Below are positions 1-5,647 of a DNA stretch of 6,715 bases, piece by piece. The stretch is from the NCBI GenBank assembly GCA_039026975.1, contig JBCCLI010000367.1:1-6715 (forward strand), written 5' to 3'. The notes below the pieces were generated by a model. It worked only from the letters and a program-made list of their open reading frames with translations. It was not told where the DNA came from and searched no databases. Position 1 is the first letter of the stretch; each line of letters starts with the position of its first letter. The translations under genes and the position numbers were made by a program. The stretch is from JBCBKZ01 sp039026975 (GTDB lineage: Bacteria; Bacteroidota; Bacteroidia; J057).

Positions 1-56
1 ATGGGTCCCAGTTGCTGAAAGTGTACCTTACGAATATCCTGATTGACAATTGCCAT
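1..56 (-). CDS. Start of an unidentified gene, truncated by the window edge
   Basis: On the minus strand an ATG at 56-54 shares one base with the TAA stop of the NifU-like gene (TAATG). It opens a frame that stays free of stops to the window edge, reading MAIVNQDIRKVHFQQLGP and then an incomplete codon. The one-base overlap is the usual arrangement for translationally coupled genes in one operon, and this is the main evidence that the frame is real. Eighteen residues are too few to place it in a family, and I do not recognise it. It would be co-transcribed with, and downstream of, the NifU-like gene. A chance ATG remains possible. Confidence 0.45.
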   Translation of the reverse strand, partial: MAIVNQDIRKVHFQQLGP

Positions 57-637
57 TAGGACACATTATTAGCTCTGGCTGTAACCCGCTTAATTTCAGG
101 AACCATTTGCATTAACACGGGTTCTACTCCCTGCTTTAATGTCTGCACAGCGTAGGGGCATAAATGGCAGGCGCCATGCATGGTTAGGTTTAGAACGCCT
201 TTATCATAGCTATCTACAAGGATGTCTCCTCCATCTACCTGTGCTGCTGGCCTAATATGCTTATCTAGTACATTTTCTACCACTTCAAGAACCTCCTCTT
301 CCGTCCGGCTGTGATGGAGGGCGGTCGTACCTACGTACATGATAGGTTGGTCTTGTTCCAGATGTTGCTGGATGAGCATTTTTAACTCGAACAGTATGTC
401 ATCCCAGGCAGGGCTATTAAGGCGCGACTTGACTATAGTTACATAGTTAAAGTTGATCATGACGCGCTCCACATAGCGTAACATCATTAACTTCCTGGCA
501 AGGGGGGCGTCTTTTGCTTCTTTAAAAGAGGAGAACTCATAAGGCTTATCCGCTAAGATCCCGTTCTCTAATACAATTTTAATTGCATTAGGGTTAGGAA
601 CTCCCTCCACATGTAATACTACTTGTCTCTTAACCAT
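56..637 (-). CDS. NifU/Nfu-type iron-sulfur cluster protein
   Basis: This 193-residue protein has the two-domain Nfu architecture. Residues about 6-92 resemble the Nfu N-terminal domain (opening VEGVPNPNAIKIVL, cf. the family's PNPN-x-x-K start). Residues about 113-190 are the NifU C-terminal domain, with RPAAQVDGGDI and GACHLCPYAVQTLKQGVEP. The cysteines C157 and C160 form the CxxC that, in this family, holds a [4Fe-4S] cluster between two subunits for transfer to apo-proteins in the cytoplasm. The stretch after GAC is unusual: HLCPYA instead of the common SGCPSS, so this may be a divergent paralogue rather than the main Fe-S carrier. The ATG at 637 is preceded by a TAnnTTTG element 23 bases upstream and by no Shine-Dalgarno sequence. 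The stop overlaps the start of the next minus-strand frame. The fold assignment is strong; the exact client proteins are unknown. Confidence 0.9.
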   Translation of the reverse strand: MVKRQVVLHVEGVPNPNAIKIVLENGILADKPYEFSSFKEAKDAPLARKLMMLRYVERVMINFNYVTIVKSRLNSPAWDDILFELKMLIQQHLEQDQPIMYVGTTALHHSRTEEEVLEVVENVLDKHIRPAAQVDGGDILVDSYDKGVLNLTMHGACHLCPYAVQTLKQGVEPVLMQMVPEIKRVTARANNVS

Positions 638-660
638 GTTTGACCAACCTTAAGTTATCC

Positions 661-668
661 CAAAGATA
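661..668 (-). promoter_or_regulatory. Putative Bacteroidota -7 promoter element for the NifU-like gene
   Basis: Read on the minus strand this is TATCTTTG, a perfect match to the Bacteroidota -7 consensus TAnnTTTG. It lies 23 bases before the ATG at 637, which would give a short leader of roughly 15-20 nt. No good TTG-type -33 element is visible at the expected distance, so the assignment rests on the -7 box and its position alone. Confidence 0.5.
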
Positions 669-838
669 AGAAAATTTATATGCTTACTACTTAGATGATT
701 TTTCCTTTACCTTCATAACCGTCTTTACACATGAAAGTTTGGGTAGATAGGATAAATATTAAGAATACCCTATATAATAAAATATCCTTAGTATTACCCC
801 CCTTACTCTCAGTGCGTCGCTAGGAGAAGACGTTTATA

Positions 839-902
839 GAGATTCCTGAAGGCTGGTTATGTAAATTTATATCATTGTCATGACAAGGCCCTCCAGGATC
901 TT
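839..902. repeat. Imperfect inverted repeat around a 12-bp palindrome
   Basis: The left arm (839-852, AGAGATTCCTGAAGG-like, beginning at G839) pairs with the right arm (890-902), with one bulged T (844), one A-C mismatch (849/893) and one G-T wobble at the outer end. Between the arms lies TTGTCATGACAA (875-886), a perfect 12-bp palindrome. The structure sits just past the TPR gene terminator and about 200-265 bp upstream of the NifU-like start. It could be an operator, a structured 3' RNA element, or a small degenerate repeat. No T-run follows either arm, so it is not itself a typical terminator. Confidence 0.4.
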
Positions 903-927
903 AAAAAGAGGGGTAGAGTTACTCCCT
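903..927 (-). terminator. Candidate intrinsic terminator of the TPR gene
   Basis: On the minus strand the sequence AGGG-A-GT, a six-base loop, then AC-CCCT can form a six-pair stem with one bulged base, followed by C and five Ts (907-903). It begins six bases after the TPR stop codon, which is where a terminator is expected. The stem is short, so this is moderate rather than strong evidence. Confidence 0.5.
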
Positions 928-932
928 ATCTG

Positions 933-1268
933 TTAGTCATCCCACATTTCTTCATCTAGCTGCTGTTGTAAGGCACGCTGAAGTTCTCCCTCCGCATGCT
1001 TATCTCCTTTTTCCTGGCATAAGGTAATGCCCATCCTGTATATTTCCTTGCCTTCCTCTGGCTGATCTAAGAGAAGTAAGGTTTTCCCTAGATGGTAATA
1101 CAGACCAATATATCCGGGGTCAATACTTCTAAGTTTTCGAAAATATTCAATTGCCTGATTCAGTTCTCCAAGCTGAAGATACTCGTAAGCAATGGAGTAT
1201 AGGGTAAAGCTGTCATCAGGAGCCTTTTCCAGGAAATCAAAGAGTTGTTGGAGACGAGCCGGATTCAT
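933..1268 (-). CDS. Small tetratricopeptide-repeat (TPR) protein
   Basis: This 111-residue soluble protein is made almost entirely of helix-turn-helix repeats. Two TPR units are visible: about residues 18-51 (A27, Y28, L33, G34, A39 and the closing DP at 50-51) and about 52-85 (Y58, G61, L67, G73, Y77). A charged helical tail follows, ending in EEMWDD. TPRs mediate protein-protein contacts, and the partner cannot be read from the sequence. There is no signal peptide, membrane segment or cysteine cluster. It is transcribed divergently from etfB with only 56 bp between the start codons, so the two promoters share that gap. It ends at a candidate terminator. The ATG at 1268 is the natural start because the first helix follows at once. 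The role is unknown; the TPR assignment is firm. Confidence 0.85.
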   Translation of the reverse strand: MNPARLQQLFDFLEKAPDDSFTLYSIAYEYLQLGELNQAIEYFRKLRSIDPGYIGLYYHLGKTLLLLDQPEEGKEIYRMGITLCQEKGDKHAEGELQRALQQQLDEEMWDD

Positions 1269-1283
1269 TTTATTTAGTTGATT

Positions 1284-1291
1284 TAAGTTTG
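1284..1291 (+). promoter_or_regulatory. Putative Bacteroidota -7 promoter element for the etf cluster
   Basis: TAAGTTTG matches the consensus TAnnTTTG exactly. It lies 33 bases ahead of the etfB ATG, which predicts a leader of about 25-30 nt. A clear -33 TTG element at the usual spacing is not visible. A matching element on the other strand for the TPR gene was not found in this 56-bp gap. Confidence 0.5.
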
Positions 1292-1324
1292 TAATTTCGG
1301 GGAAAAATTAAGTTAACATACTAT

Positions 1325-2065
1325 ATGAAAATACTGGTTTGCATTAGTCACGTACCAGATACAACTACCAGAATCCAATTTACTGAAGATCAGAGTGGAC
1401 TCAACAAAGCTGGAGTTACATTTGTCATTGATCCATATTGTGAATATGGCCTTTCCAGGGCTATTGGATTTAGAGAAGAAGGTAAGCAGGTACAGATCAC
1501 AGCTATTTGTGTGGGAGGCCCTGAAGTGGAACCCACTTTACGTAAGGCACTCGCCATAGGCGCGGATGATGCCGTAAGAATAGATGTAGAACCATCTGAT
1601 TCCGCATTTGTTGCCGGTCAGATTTACAACTACGCTGAAAGTAGAGAATATGATATCATCTTTACTGGAAAAGAGTCCATTGATTTTAATGGAAGCATAG
1701 TTCCAGGCATGTTAGCAGAGTACATGGATATGGCCTTTGTTTCTTTTGCCACTAAGATGGATATGACTGGTGATAGGACTGCTGAGGTACATAGGGAAGT
1801 AGATGGGGGAACGGAAATACTAGACGTAACCCTCCCTGCTGTCATTAGCTGTCAGAAGGGAATAGCGGAATGGCGCATCCCTAATATGAGAGGAATTATG
1901 GCTGCGCGTAAAAAGCCGCTTTCTAAAGTGAGCCCCTCTGAAGAGCAGCCTAAATCAAGTACAGTGAAATTTGATTATCCTCCCTCTAAAGGGGATTGCC
2001 AATACTTTGAGCCTGACCAAGGGGCTAGCTTAGTAGCTGCCTTGGCTGATAGAGGCCTGATTTAA
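1325..2065 (+). CDS. etfB: Electron transfer flavoprotein, beta subunit
   Basis: EtfB pairs with EtfA in the cytoplasm. In this family the heterodimer carries one FAD and one AMP and moves electrons from acyl-CoA and related dehydrogenases to the respiratory chain. At 246 residues it is close to the usual length of about 250-260. The N-terminus MKILVCISHVPDT is typical. The mid-part GKESIDFNGSIVPGMLAE (115-132) corresponds to the nucleotide-binding region. The ETF-beta signature is complete at about 155-175: VHREVDGG, then E164, L166, P171 and VIS. It is followed by the RIPNMRGIMAARKKP segment (184-198), the usual interface and recognition-loop neighbourhood. The ATG at 1325 fits the family start, with a -7 promoter element 33 bases upstream and no Shine-Dalgarno sequence. 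etfA follows after 33 bp, so the two are surely co-transcribed. I see no bifurcating-type partner genes in the window. Confidence 0.97.
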   Translation: MKILVCISHVPDTTTRIQFTEDQSGLNKAGVTFVIDPYCEYGLSRAIGFREEGKQVQITAICVGGPEVEPTLRKALAIGADDAVRIDVEPSDSAFVAGQIYNYAESREYDIIFTGKESIDFNGSIVPGMLAEYMDMAFVSFATKMDMTGDRTAEVHREVDGGTEILDVTLPAVISCQKGIAEWRIPNMRGIMAARKKPLSKVSPSEEQPKSSTVKFDYPPSKGDCQYFEPDQGASLVAALADRGLI

Positions 2066-2098
2066 TCTTTTCTCATAACCCTGAAATAATAAGAATAT

Positions 2099-3073
2099 AT
2101 GTCTGTATTACTATTTGCAGAAAATTCAGAAGGAGTATTCAAAAAAGCAGTGTTAGAAGCTGCTACATATGCATATGATTTAGCCCAGAAACTGGGGGTA
2201 GCTGCAGAAGCGGTTTCTGTAGGTAAAGTGGATAATGCTGAGCTGGAAAAGCTGGGTGAATACGGAATTACCAAGGTTCATGTTGTCAGTAATGATAAAC
2301 TTGATTCCTTCGTGAATAAAGCCTATGCAGCGGCTGTCAGCGCTGTAGCCAAGTCTACTGATGCTAAAGCAGTTGTATTGGCACAGACCTACAATGGCCG
2401 TGCGATAGCGCCTAGAATTGCTGTAAAGTTAAATGCTGCGCCCCTGTCAGGTGCTATTTCATTAGCAGATCCTACTAATCAATTTGAAATATCTCGTATG
2501 TCCTACTCCGGTAAAGGTATACAAGAGATGAAAGCTACTACTGACAAGGTGGTAGTTACTGTAAAAACCAATGGATATAAAGTAGAAGCTAATCCTACTT
2601 CTGTCAGTGTGGAAGCCTTTGAATTTAGTCCATCAGAGGGAGATTTTGGAGCAGTAGCCAGAGAGCTCATAAAAGCGTCTGATGGTATTATACTTACTGA
2701 AGCTGAGTCTGTAGTATCAGCAGGAAGAGGGATGAAAGGCCCTGAGAACTGGCCCATGATAGAAGAATTAGCCGAGCTGCTAGGTGCTGCTACTGCCTGT
2801 TCCAAGCCTACAGCAGATATGGGATGGAGACCTCACCATGAGCACGTAGGCCAAACCGGTATTCAGATTGCCCCTAACTTGTATATAGCTATTGGAATCT
2901 CGGGTGCTATCCAGCATTTAGCAGGGGTAAGCTCTTCTAAGCATATTGTAGTAATCAATAAAGATCCTGAGGCGCCATTCTTTAAAATTGCTGATTTTGG
3001 AATTGTGGGAGATTTATTTGACGTGGTTCCTCAAATTGTAGAGGAAATTAAGAAGCTGAAAGTTGCCTCCTAA
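2099..3073 (+). CDS. etfA: Electron transfer flavoprotein, alpha subunit
   Basis: EtfA is the FAD-holding partner of EtfB. The 324 residues match the family size. The N-terminal domain (about 1-180) opens with MSVLLFAENSEG. The C-terminal FAD domain (about 195-324) carries AGRG (208-211), VGQTG (250-254), LYIAIGISGAIQHLAG (261-276) and INKDPEAPFF (286-295), then ADFGIVGDLF. The ETF-alpha signature is intact except for Val where Ala is usual (I-V-V-I-N, 283-287). At residue 236 the protein has Lys in SKPTAD, where most homologues have Arg (SR-x-x-x-D); that Arg contacts the FAD in known structures. The change is conservative and probably functional. The gene follows etfB by 33 bp. No terminator is seen directly after it, so transcription may continue into the nuclease gene. 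Confidence 0.97.
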   Translation: MSVLLFAENSEGVFKKAVLEAATYAYDLAQKLGVAAEAVSVGKVDNAELEKLGEYGITKVHVVSNDKLDSFVNKAYAAAVSAVAKSTDAKAVVLAQTYNGRAIAPRIAVKLNAAPLSGAISLADPTNQFEISRMSYSGKGIQEMKATTDKVVVTVKTNGYKVEANPTSVSVEAFEFSPSEGDFGAVARELIKASDGIILTEAESVVSAGRGMKGPENWPMIEELAELLGAATACSKPTADMGWRPHHEHVGQTGIQIAPNLYIAIGISGAIQHLAGVSSSKHIVVINKDPEAPFFKIADFGIVGDLFDVVPQIVEEIKKLKVAS

Positions 3074-3139
3074 AGTGTTAGGAGTTAACAAATTGAAGCA
3101 GATGTTTCATAATAAAATCGCAATTTAGGAAGAATTTTT

Positions 3140-3185
3140 GCAGAAGAACAGAATGGATACGCTATTCATGAAGGTGTTCTTCTGC
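3140..3185 (+). repeat. Perfect 11-bp inverted repeat in the nuclease gene leader
   Basis: GCAGAAGAACA (3140-3150) is matched exactly by its reverse complement TGTTCTTCTGC (3175-3185), with a 24-nt loop. Inside the loop GAAT (3151-3154) can also pair with ATTC (3164-3167). No T-run follows, so it is not a standard terminator of etfA. It lies 33 bases ahead of the GTG start of the nuclease gene. Plausible roles are a leader RNA hairpin, an operator dyad, or an mRNA-processing or stabilising element between etfA and the nuclease gene. Confidence 0.6.
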
Positions 3186-3217
3186 TGCATTCAGTTGCGG
3201 GATATAAAACCTACTAG

Positions 3218-3856
3218 GTGAAAAAAATACGGTTAGACATAATAGGACTTTCTTCCAGTCACTCACATAATGGACATTATGCGCTTGTATTAGGAGAGAG
3301 TAATGGGAATAGAAGGCTTCCTATTATTATTGGAAGCCCTGAGGCTCAGGCTATCGCTCTGGAACTGGAGAACATCAAGACTAACCGTCCGATGACCCAT
3401 GACCTGATCTTTAATATTTCCAAGCATTTCGATATCAGTTTGGTAGAAATCATTATTAATGATTTACAAGAGGGAATCTTTTATGCCAGGCTGATTATGG
3501 AATGGGATGGGAATATTCATGAAATAGATAGTAGACCTTCGGACGCGGTAGCTATAGGAGTGCGGTTTAAGGTGCCTATTTATTGTTATGAATCTGTATT
3601 GGATGAGGCAGGTATCATCATAGATGAGTCAGAAGCCCAGGAAGAGTCTGCTTTTGGAGATGAGGAAGGGGAATTTGATCTGGCCAAGATAGAAAGTTCA
3701 GATCCCGTAGAAGAAGAACCTCCGCCTATCAAGCCTTCTGCCAATGTAGACCGCATTGAGAAACTTAGGAAGAAGCTGGATGAAGCCCTGGCAGGGGAAG
3801 ATTATGAAGCTGCCGCCAGGCTGAGAGATGAAATTAATAGGCTCTCAGGAGAATAG
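3218..3856 (+). CDS. Bifunctional nuclease (DUF151) family protein with C-terminal UVR motif
   Basis: This 212-residue cytoplasmic protein has two parts. Residues 1 to about 135 are the BFN/DUF151 domain, with conserved stretches ALVLGESNGNRRLPIIIG (22-39), EAQAIALELE (42-51) and DSRPSDAVAIGVR (104-116). Characterised relatives show DNase and RNase activity; the cellular substrate here is unknown. An acidic, proline-containing linker (about 136-174) leads to a UVR motif at about 176-211 (IEKLRKKLDEAL, then DYEAAARLRDEI), the short coiled segment that in UvrB and UvrC joins those proteins. The start is GTG: an in-frame TAG stands directly before it, and the next in-frame ATG is codon 59, inside the conserved domain. 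It follows etfA by 144 bp with a large hairpin between, and ends at a strong terminator. The nuclease role is inferred from the family. Confidence 0.92.
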   Translation: MKKIRLDIIGLSSSHSHNGHYALVLGESNGNRRLPIIIGSPEAQAIALELENIKTNRPMTHDLIFNISKHFDISLVEIIINDLQEGIFYARLIMEWDGNIHEIDSRPSDAVAIGVRFKVPIYCYESVLDEAGIIIDESEAQEESAFGDEEGEFDLAKIESSDPVEEEPPPIKPSANVDRIEKLRKKLDEALAGEDYEAAARLRDEINRLSGE

Positions 3857-3880
3857 AAAAATTAGTTACTTATAACATAA

Positions 3881-3909
3881 AGCCGGAAACAGGAGTTTCT
3901 GGCTTTTTT
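3881..3909 (+). terminator. Strong intrinsic terminator of the etfB-etfA-nuclease cluster
   Basis: AGCCGGAAAC (3881-3890) pairs with GTTTCTGGCT (3895-3904) in a ten-base-pair stem containing a single G-T wobble, closed by the four-base loop AGGA and followed by six Ts (3904-3909). It starts 25 bases after the nuclease stop codon. This is a textbook rho-independent terminator on the plus strand. Confidence 0.92.
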
Positions 3910-4012
3910 CATTTCTCACTTTGGAGCAGCCAGAAGTAGAATTTCTGACTACTCATAAGTCCGCTTCTTGATCTATTCTCAAAAGGAGAATTATATTCTT
4001 CATTTCTATATG

Positions 4013-4046
4013 CAAACAGCCTCAAAGTTTAACCTGAGGCTGTTTG
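4013..4046 (-). terminator. Hairpin terminator after the TonB gene, probably bidirectional
   Basis: CAAACAGCCTCA (4013-4024) and TGAGGCTGTTTG (4035-4046) form a perfect 12-bp stem with a ten-base loop. The outer pairs are A-rich on one side and T-rich on the other, the pattern that lets one hairpin stop transcription from either side. It lies 22 bases beyond the TonB stop codon, between convergent genes, and backs up the stronger terminator at 3881-3909. The minus-strand T-tract is mostly within the stem, so efficiency in that direction is uncertain. Confidence 0.75.
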
Positions 4047-4067
4047 TTTAATAGATATATATTATAG

Positions 4068-4946
4068 TTATCCCCTTAGCTTAAAGGTAATGGTAACTGT
4101 AAGCTGCTGGTTAGACTGTGGTTGATTACTTTTTAACCTGCTAAAGCGCCATCTCTTAATCGCATTGATGCCCGCGCGCTTGATGCTCTGCTGATTAGGG
4201 CCTACTACTCCTACAGTTGTTACGGAACCCACCGTTCCGTCAGGCTTCAGAATAAATTTGAAGGTAAGTCGTCCTTCTTCCTGCGCATTATATACGGGAG
4301 GAGGGAGACTCAAGGGGGCTCTATTACTAGCGCCTCCTCCTACACCAGCTCCAAAGGAATATAATCCATTAGGGTCTAATACTTTTATATTTGGCGCACC
4401 CTGGTTTCCTACATCATCTCCATCTCCCTGGTTAGAACCTCCCAAGTCATCAGTCAAGGGCTTACGCTTGGGCTTTTCTACTGGGGGAGCAGGTTTAGTC
4501 GTTTCTGTCTCAGTCTCTTCTACTGGCTGAGGTTTTTGGACAGTAGGCTTAGGTTTTGGCTTGGTAGGCGTAACCTCCTTCTTGGGGGTAGGAGTAGGTT
4601 TAGGTTGGGTGATGGGAGATTCTGCTTCCTGTGTGATGGTAGGCTCAGGAGCAGGATCAGACTCCTCTACTACCGGAGTGGGTTTAGGCTTAGCAGGCTG
4701 AGGAGGGGTTTCTGAGGGCTTCTTTACAGCTCGTTCAAAGGAATTCACCTTTTTACTTCCCACCTTCATATCTCCGAAATCTATGGCGCCAATAACTTCG
4801 TATTCCTCCCCGGGAGGAGGAACTCTGTCTCTGGTAACCCACCAGATAAAGGAGCCTGCCAGTGCCATAACCATCAGTAGGATGGTAAGGATAGCACTGC
4901 TTCGTTGGATTCGGCGTTCTTCTTCGACTAACTCAGGTGTATACAT
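4068..4946 (-). CDS. TonB-type energy transducer
   Basis: This predicted inner-membrane protein spans the periplasm and couples proton-motive force, through ExbB/ExbD, to outer-membrane TonB-dependent transporters. From the ATG at 4946 it has 292 residues: a short charged cytoplasmic N-terminus, one membrane anchor (about 18-37, SAILTILLMVMALAG to WWV), a Pro/Lys/Glu/Thr-rich spacer (about 76-163) with many KP, TP and EP units, a Gly/Asn/Asp-rich linker (169-208), and a TonB C-terminal domain (about 211-292: PPPVYNAQEEGRLTF, DGTV, AIKRWRFSRL and a terminal beta strand). An in-frame ATG 13 codons upstream (4985) exists, but the added residues are atypical, so the inner start is preferred. No ExbB, ExbD or receptor gene is in the window. 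It follows the thioredoxin-like gene by about 100 bp on the same strand with no terminator or clear promoter between. A TolA-like role is a less likely alternative. Confidence 0.85.
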   Translation of the reverse strand: MYTPELVEEERRIQRSSAILTILLMVMALAGSFIWWVTRDRVPPPGEEYEVIGAIDFGDMKVGSKKVNSFERAVKKPSETPPQPAKPKPTPVVEESDPAPEPTITQEAESPITQPKPTPTPKKEVTPTKPKPKPTVQKPQPVEETETETTKPAPPVEKPKRKPLTDDLGGSNQGDGDDVGNQGAPNIKVLDPNGLYSFGAGVGGGASNRAPLSLPPPVYNAQEEGRLTFKFILKPDGTVGSVTTVGVVGPNQQSIKRAGINAIKRWRFSRLKSNQPQSNQQLTVTITFKLRG

Positions 4947-5047
4947 AATCCATTGATAAGAGCTTGAATATACGAATATTAGCACACAGAGGTTAATGCC
5001 ATAAGCCGAAACATCGTGCCAAAATGAGGAGTAAACGTAGGTAAAAC

Positions 5048-5647
5048 CTAGGATAAGCTATCCAGGACTTCCTGTAATTCTGCAAGCGTGTGGGCTCCCT
5101 TATCCTTCGTGTACCATAATTGGAGCCTGGCCTGAAAGTCTACATAAGATTCTTCCTCTGAATTTTCCTTGTAAGCTACTACCAGATCCTGTGCTGCAGA
5201 CGGTCTTGGACCCCAGCTAGCAGCTACGTTTCCACTCTCTTTTTCTATGATGATGAGCTTGGGGATAGAACGGGTATCATTCGTAAGAAAGGCATCCATC
5301 AGCTCAGGATTTTCATCCCTAAAAACGGTCAGTAATTCTATTTTATCAGTTTGTTGGGCCAAGGCATTCAAGATAGGGAGAACCTGTGCTGCGTCTCCAC
5401 ACCAGGACTCTGTGATGACTAACCATAAGTAGGATTGGCTCAGTCCTCTGAGAGTAGGGAGAATATCCGGTAGAAGTCGGAAAGTCTTATCTAGTCGCTT
5501 CATGCGCTGAGCGTTCAGGCCAGTAAAGTAAATTAAGTCCTCTTTCTGTTCGGGTCCTGAGGTTTTCCCTTCCTCTTTGAGCGTATCTACCCATTCTCTG
5601 TAAGCGTGGTAGGAAATACTTTTATCTATATACGTCTGTAGGTTCAT
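5048..5647 (-). CDS. Thioredoxin-like protein with a single active-site cysteine
   Basis: This 199-residue protein has no signal peptide or membrane segment and is probably cytoplasmic. The thioredoxin fold covers about 72-160: a strand YLWLVITE, the active-site position WCGDAAQVLP (82-91), and RSIPKL with the cis-proline candidate P129. The usual CxxC is replaced by C83-G-D-A, and C83 is the only cysteine in the protein, so dithiol oxidoreductase chemistry within one chain is not possible. The WCGDA(A) form fits the Thioredoxin_9-type group, whose function is poorly known. The N-terminal 70 residues are helical and charged, with no motif I recognise. The ATG at 5647 is the only sensible start, giving MNLQTYIDKS. 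The TonB gene lies downstream on the same strand, about 100 bp away, and is possibly in the same operon. Confidence 0.85.
   Translation of the reverse strand: MNLQTYIDKSISYHAYREWVDTLKEEGKTSGPEQKEDLIYFTGLNAQRMKRLDKTFRLLPDILPTLRGLSQSYLWLVITESWCGDAAQVLPILNALAQQTDKIELLTVFRDENPELMDAFLTNDTRSIPKLIIIEKESGNVAASWGPRPSAAQDLVVAYKENSEEESYVDFQARLQLWYTKDKGAHTLAELQEVLDSLS

Larger units (their letters stand above)
638..932. other. Non-coding stretch between the NifU-like and TPR genes
   Basis: This 295-bp gap between two minus-strand genes holds the putative promoter of the NifU-like gene (661-668), a very AT-rich section around 745-800, a C-run near 797-802, a dyad with an internal 12-bp palindrome (839-902), and a terminator for the TPR gene (903-927). 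A 30-codon plus-strand frame (731-823) is present, but nothing supports its translation. No tRNA or recognisable RNA gene is seen. The length and contents suggest that the TPR and NifU-like genes are separate transcription units. Confidence 0.6.

Noticed and set aside
731..823. 30-codon plus-strand frame starting MKVWVDRINIKN in the NifU-TPR gap
   Set aside because: It has no family resemblance, no promoter on that strand and AT-rich random-looking content; short frames of this size are expected by chance.
1630..1845. Minus-strand open frame inside etfB
   Set aside because: It is a shadow of etfB, whose family motifs are intact across it; the translation is Ser-rich and lacks any domain.
2062..2274. 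Minus-strand open frame over the start of etfA
   Set aside because: It overlaps the conserved EtfA N-terminus and has a Ser/Ala-rich, domain-free translation typical of an antisense frame.
2503..2805. Minus-strand 100-codon frame inside etfA
   Set aside because: It lies fully within well-conserved etfA and shows no domain or promoter.
3975..3991. Six-base-pair hairpin ATTCTC/GAGAAT between the two terminators
   Set aside because: Short AT-rich stem with no T-run and no neighbouring start codon; likely chance.
4258..4530. Plus-strand frame inside the TonB gene
   Set aside because: It mirrors the Pro/Lys/Gly-rich spacer codons of the TonB gene; its low-complexity sequence is a composition artefact.
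4947..4985. Extended TonB start at the upstream in-frame ATG (13 extra residues)
   Set aside because: The added stretch LIFVYSSSYQWI is hydrophobic and unlike the short charged N-termini of this family; the inner ATG gives a normal TonB start.
5038..5050. Small stem TAGGT-AAA-ACCTA at the end of the thioredoxin-like gene
   Set aside because: Five pairs and a three-base loop overlapping the stop codon, with no T-run, is too weak for a terminator.
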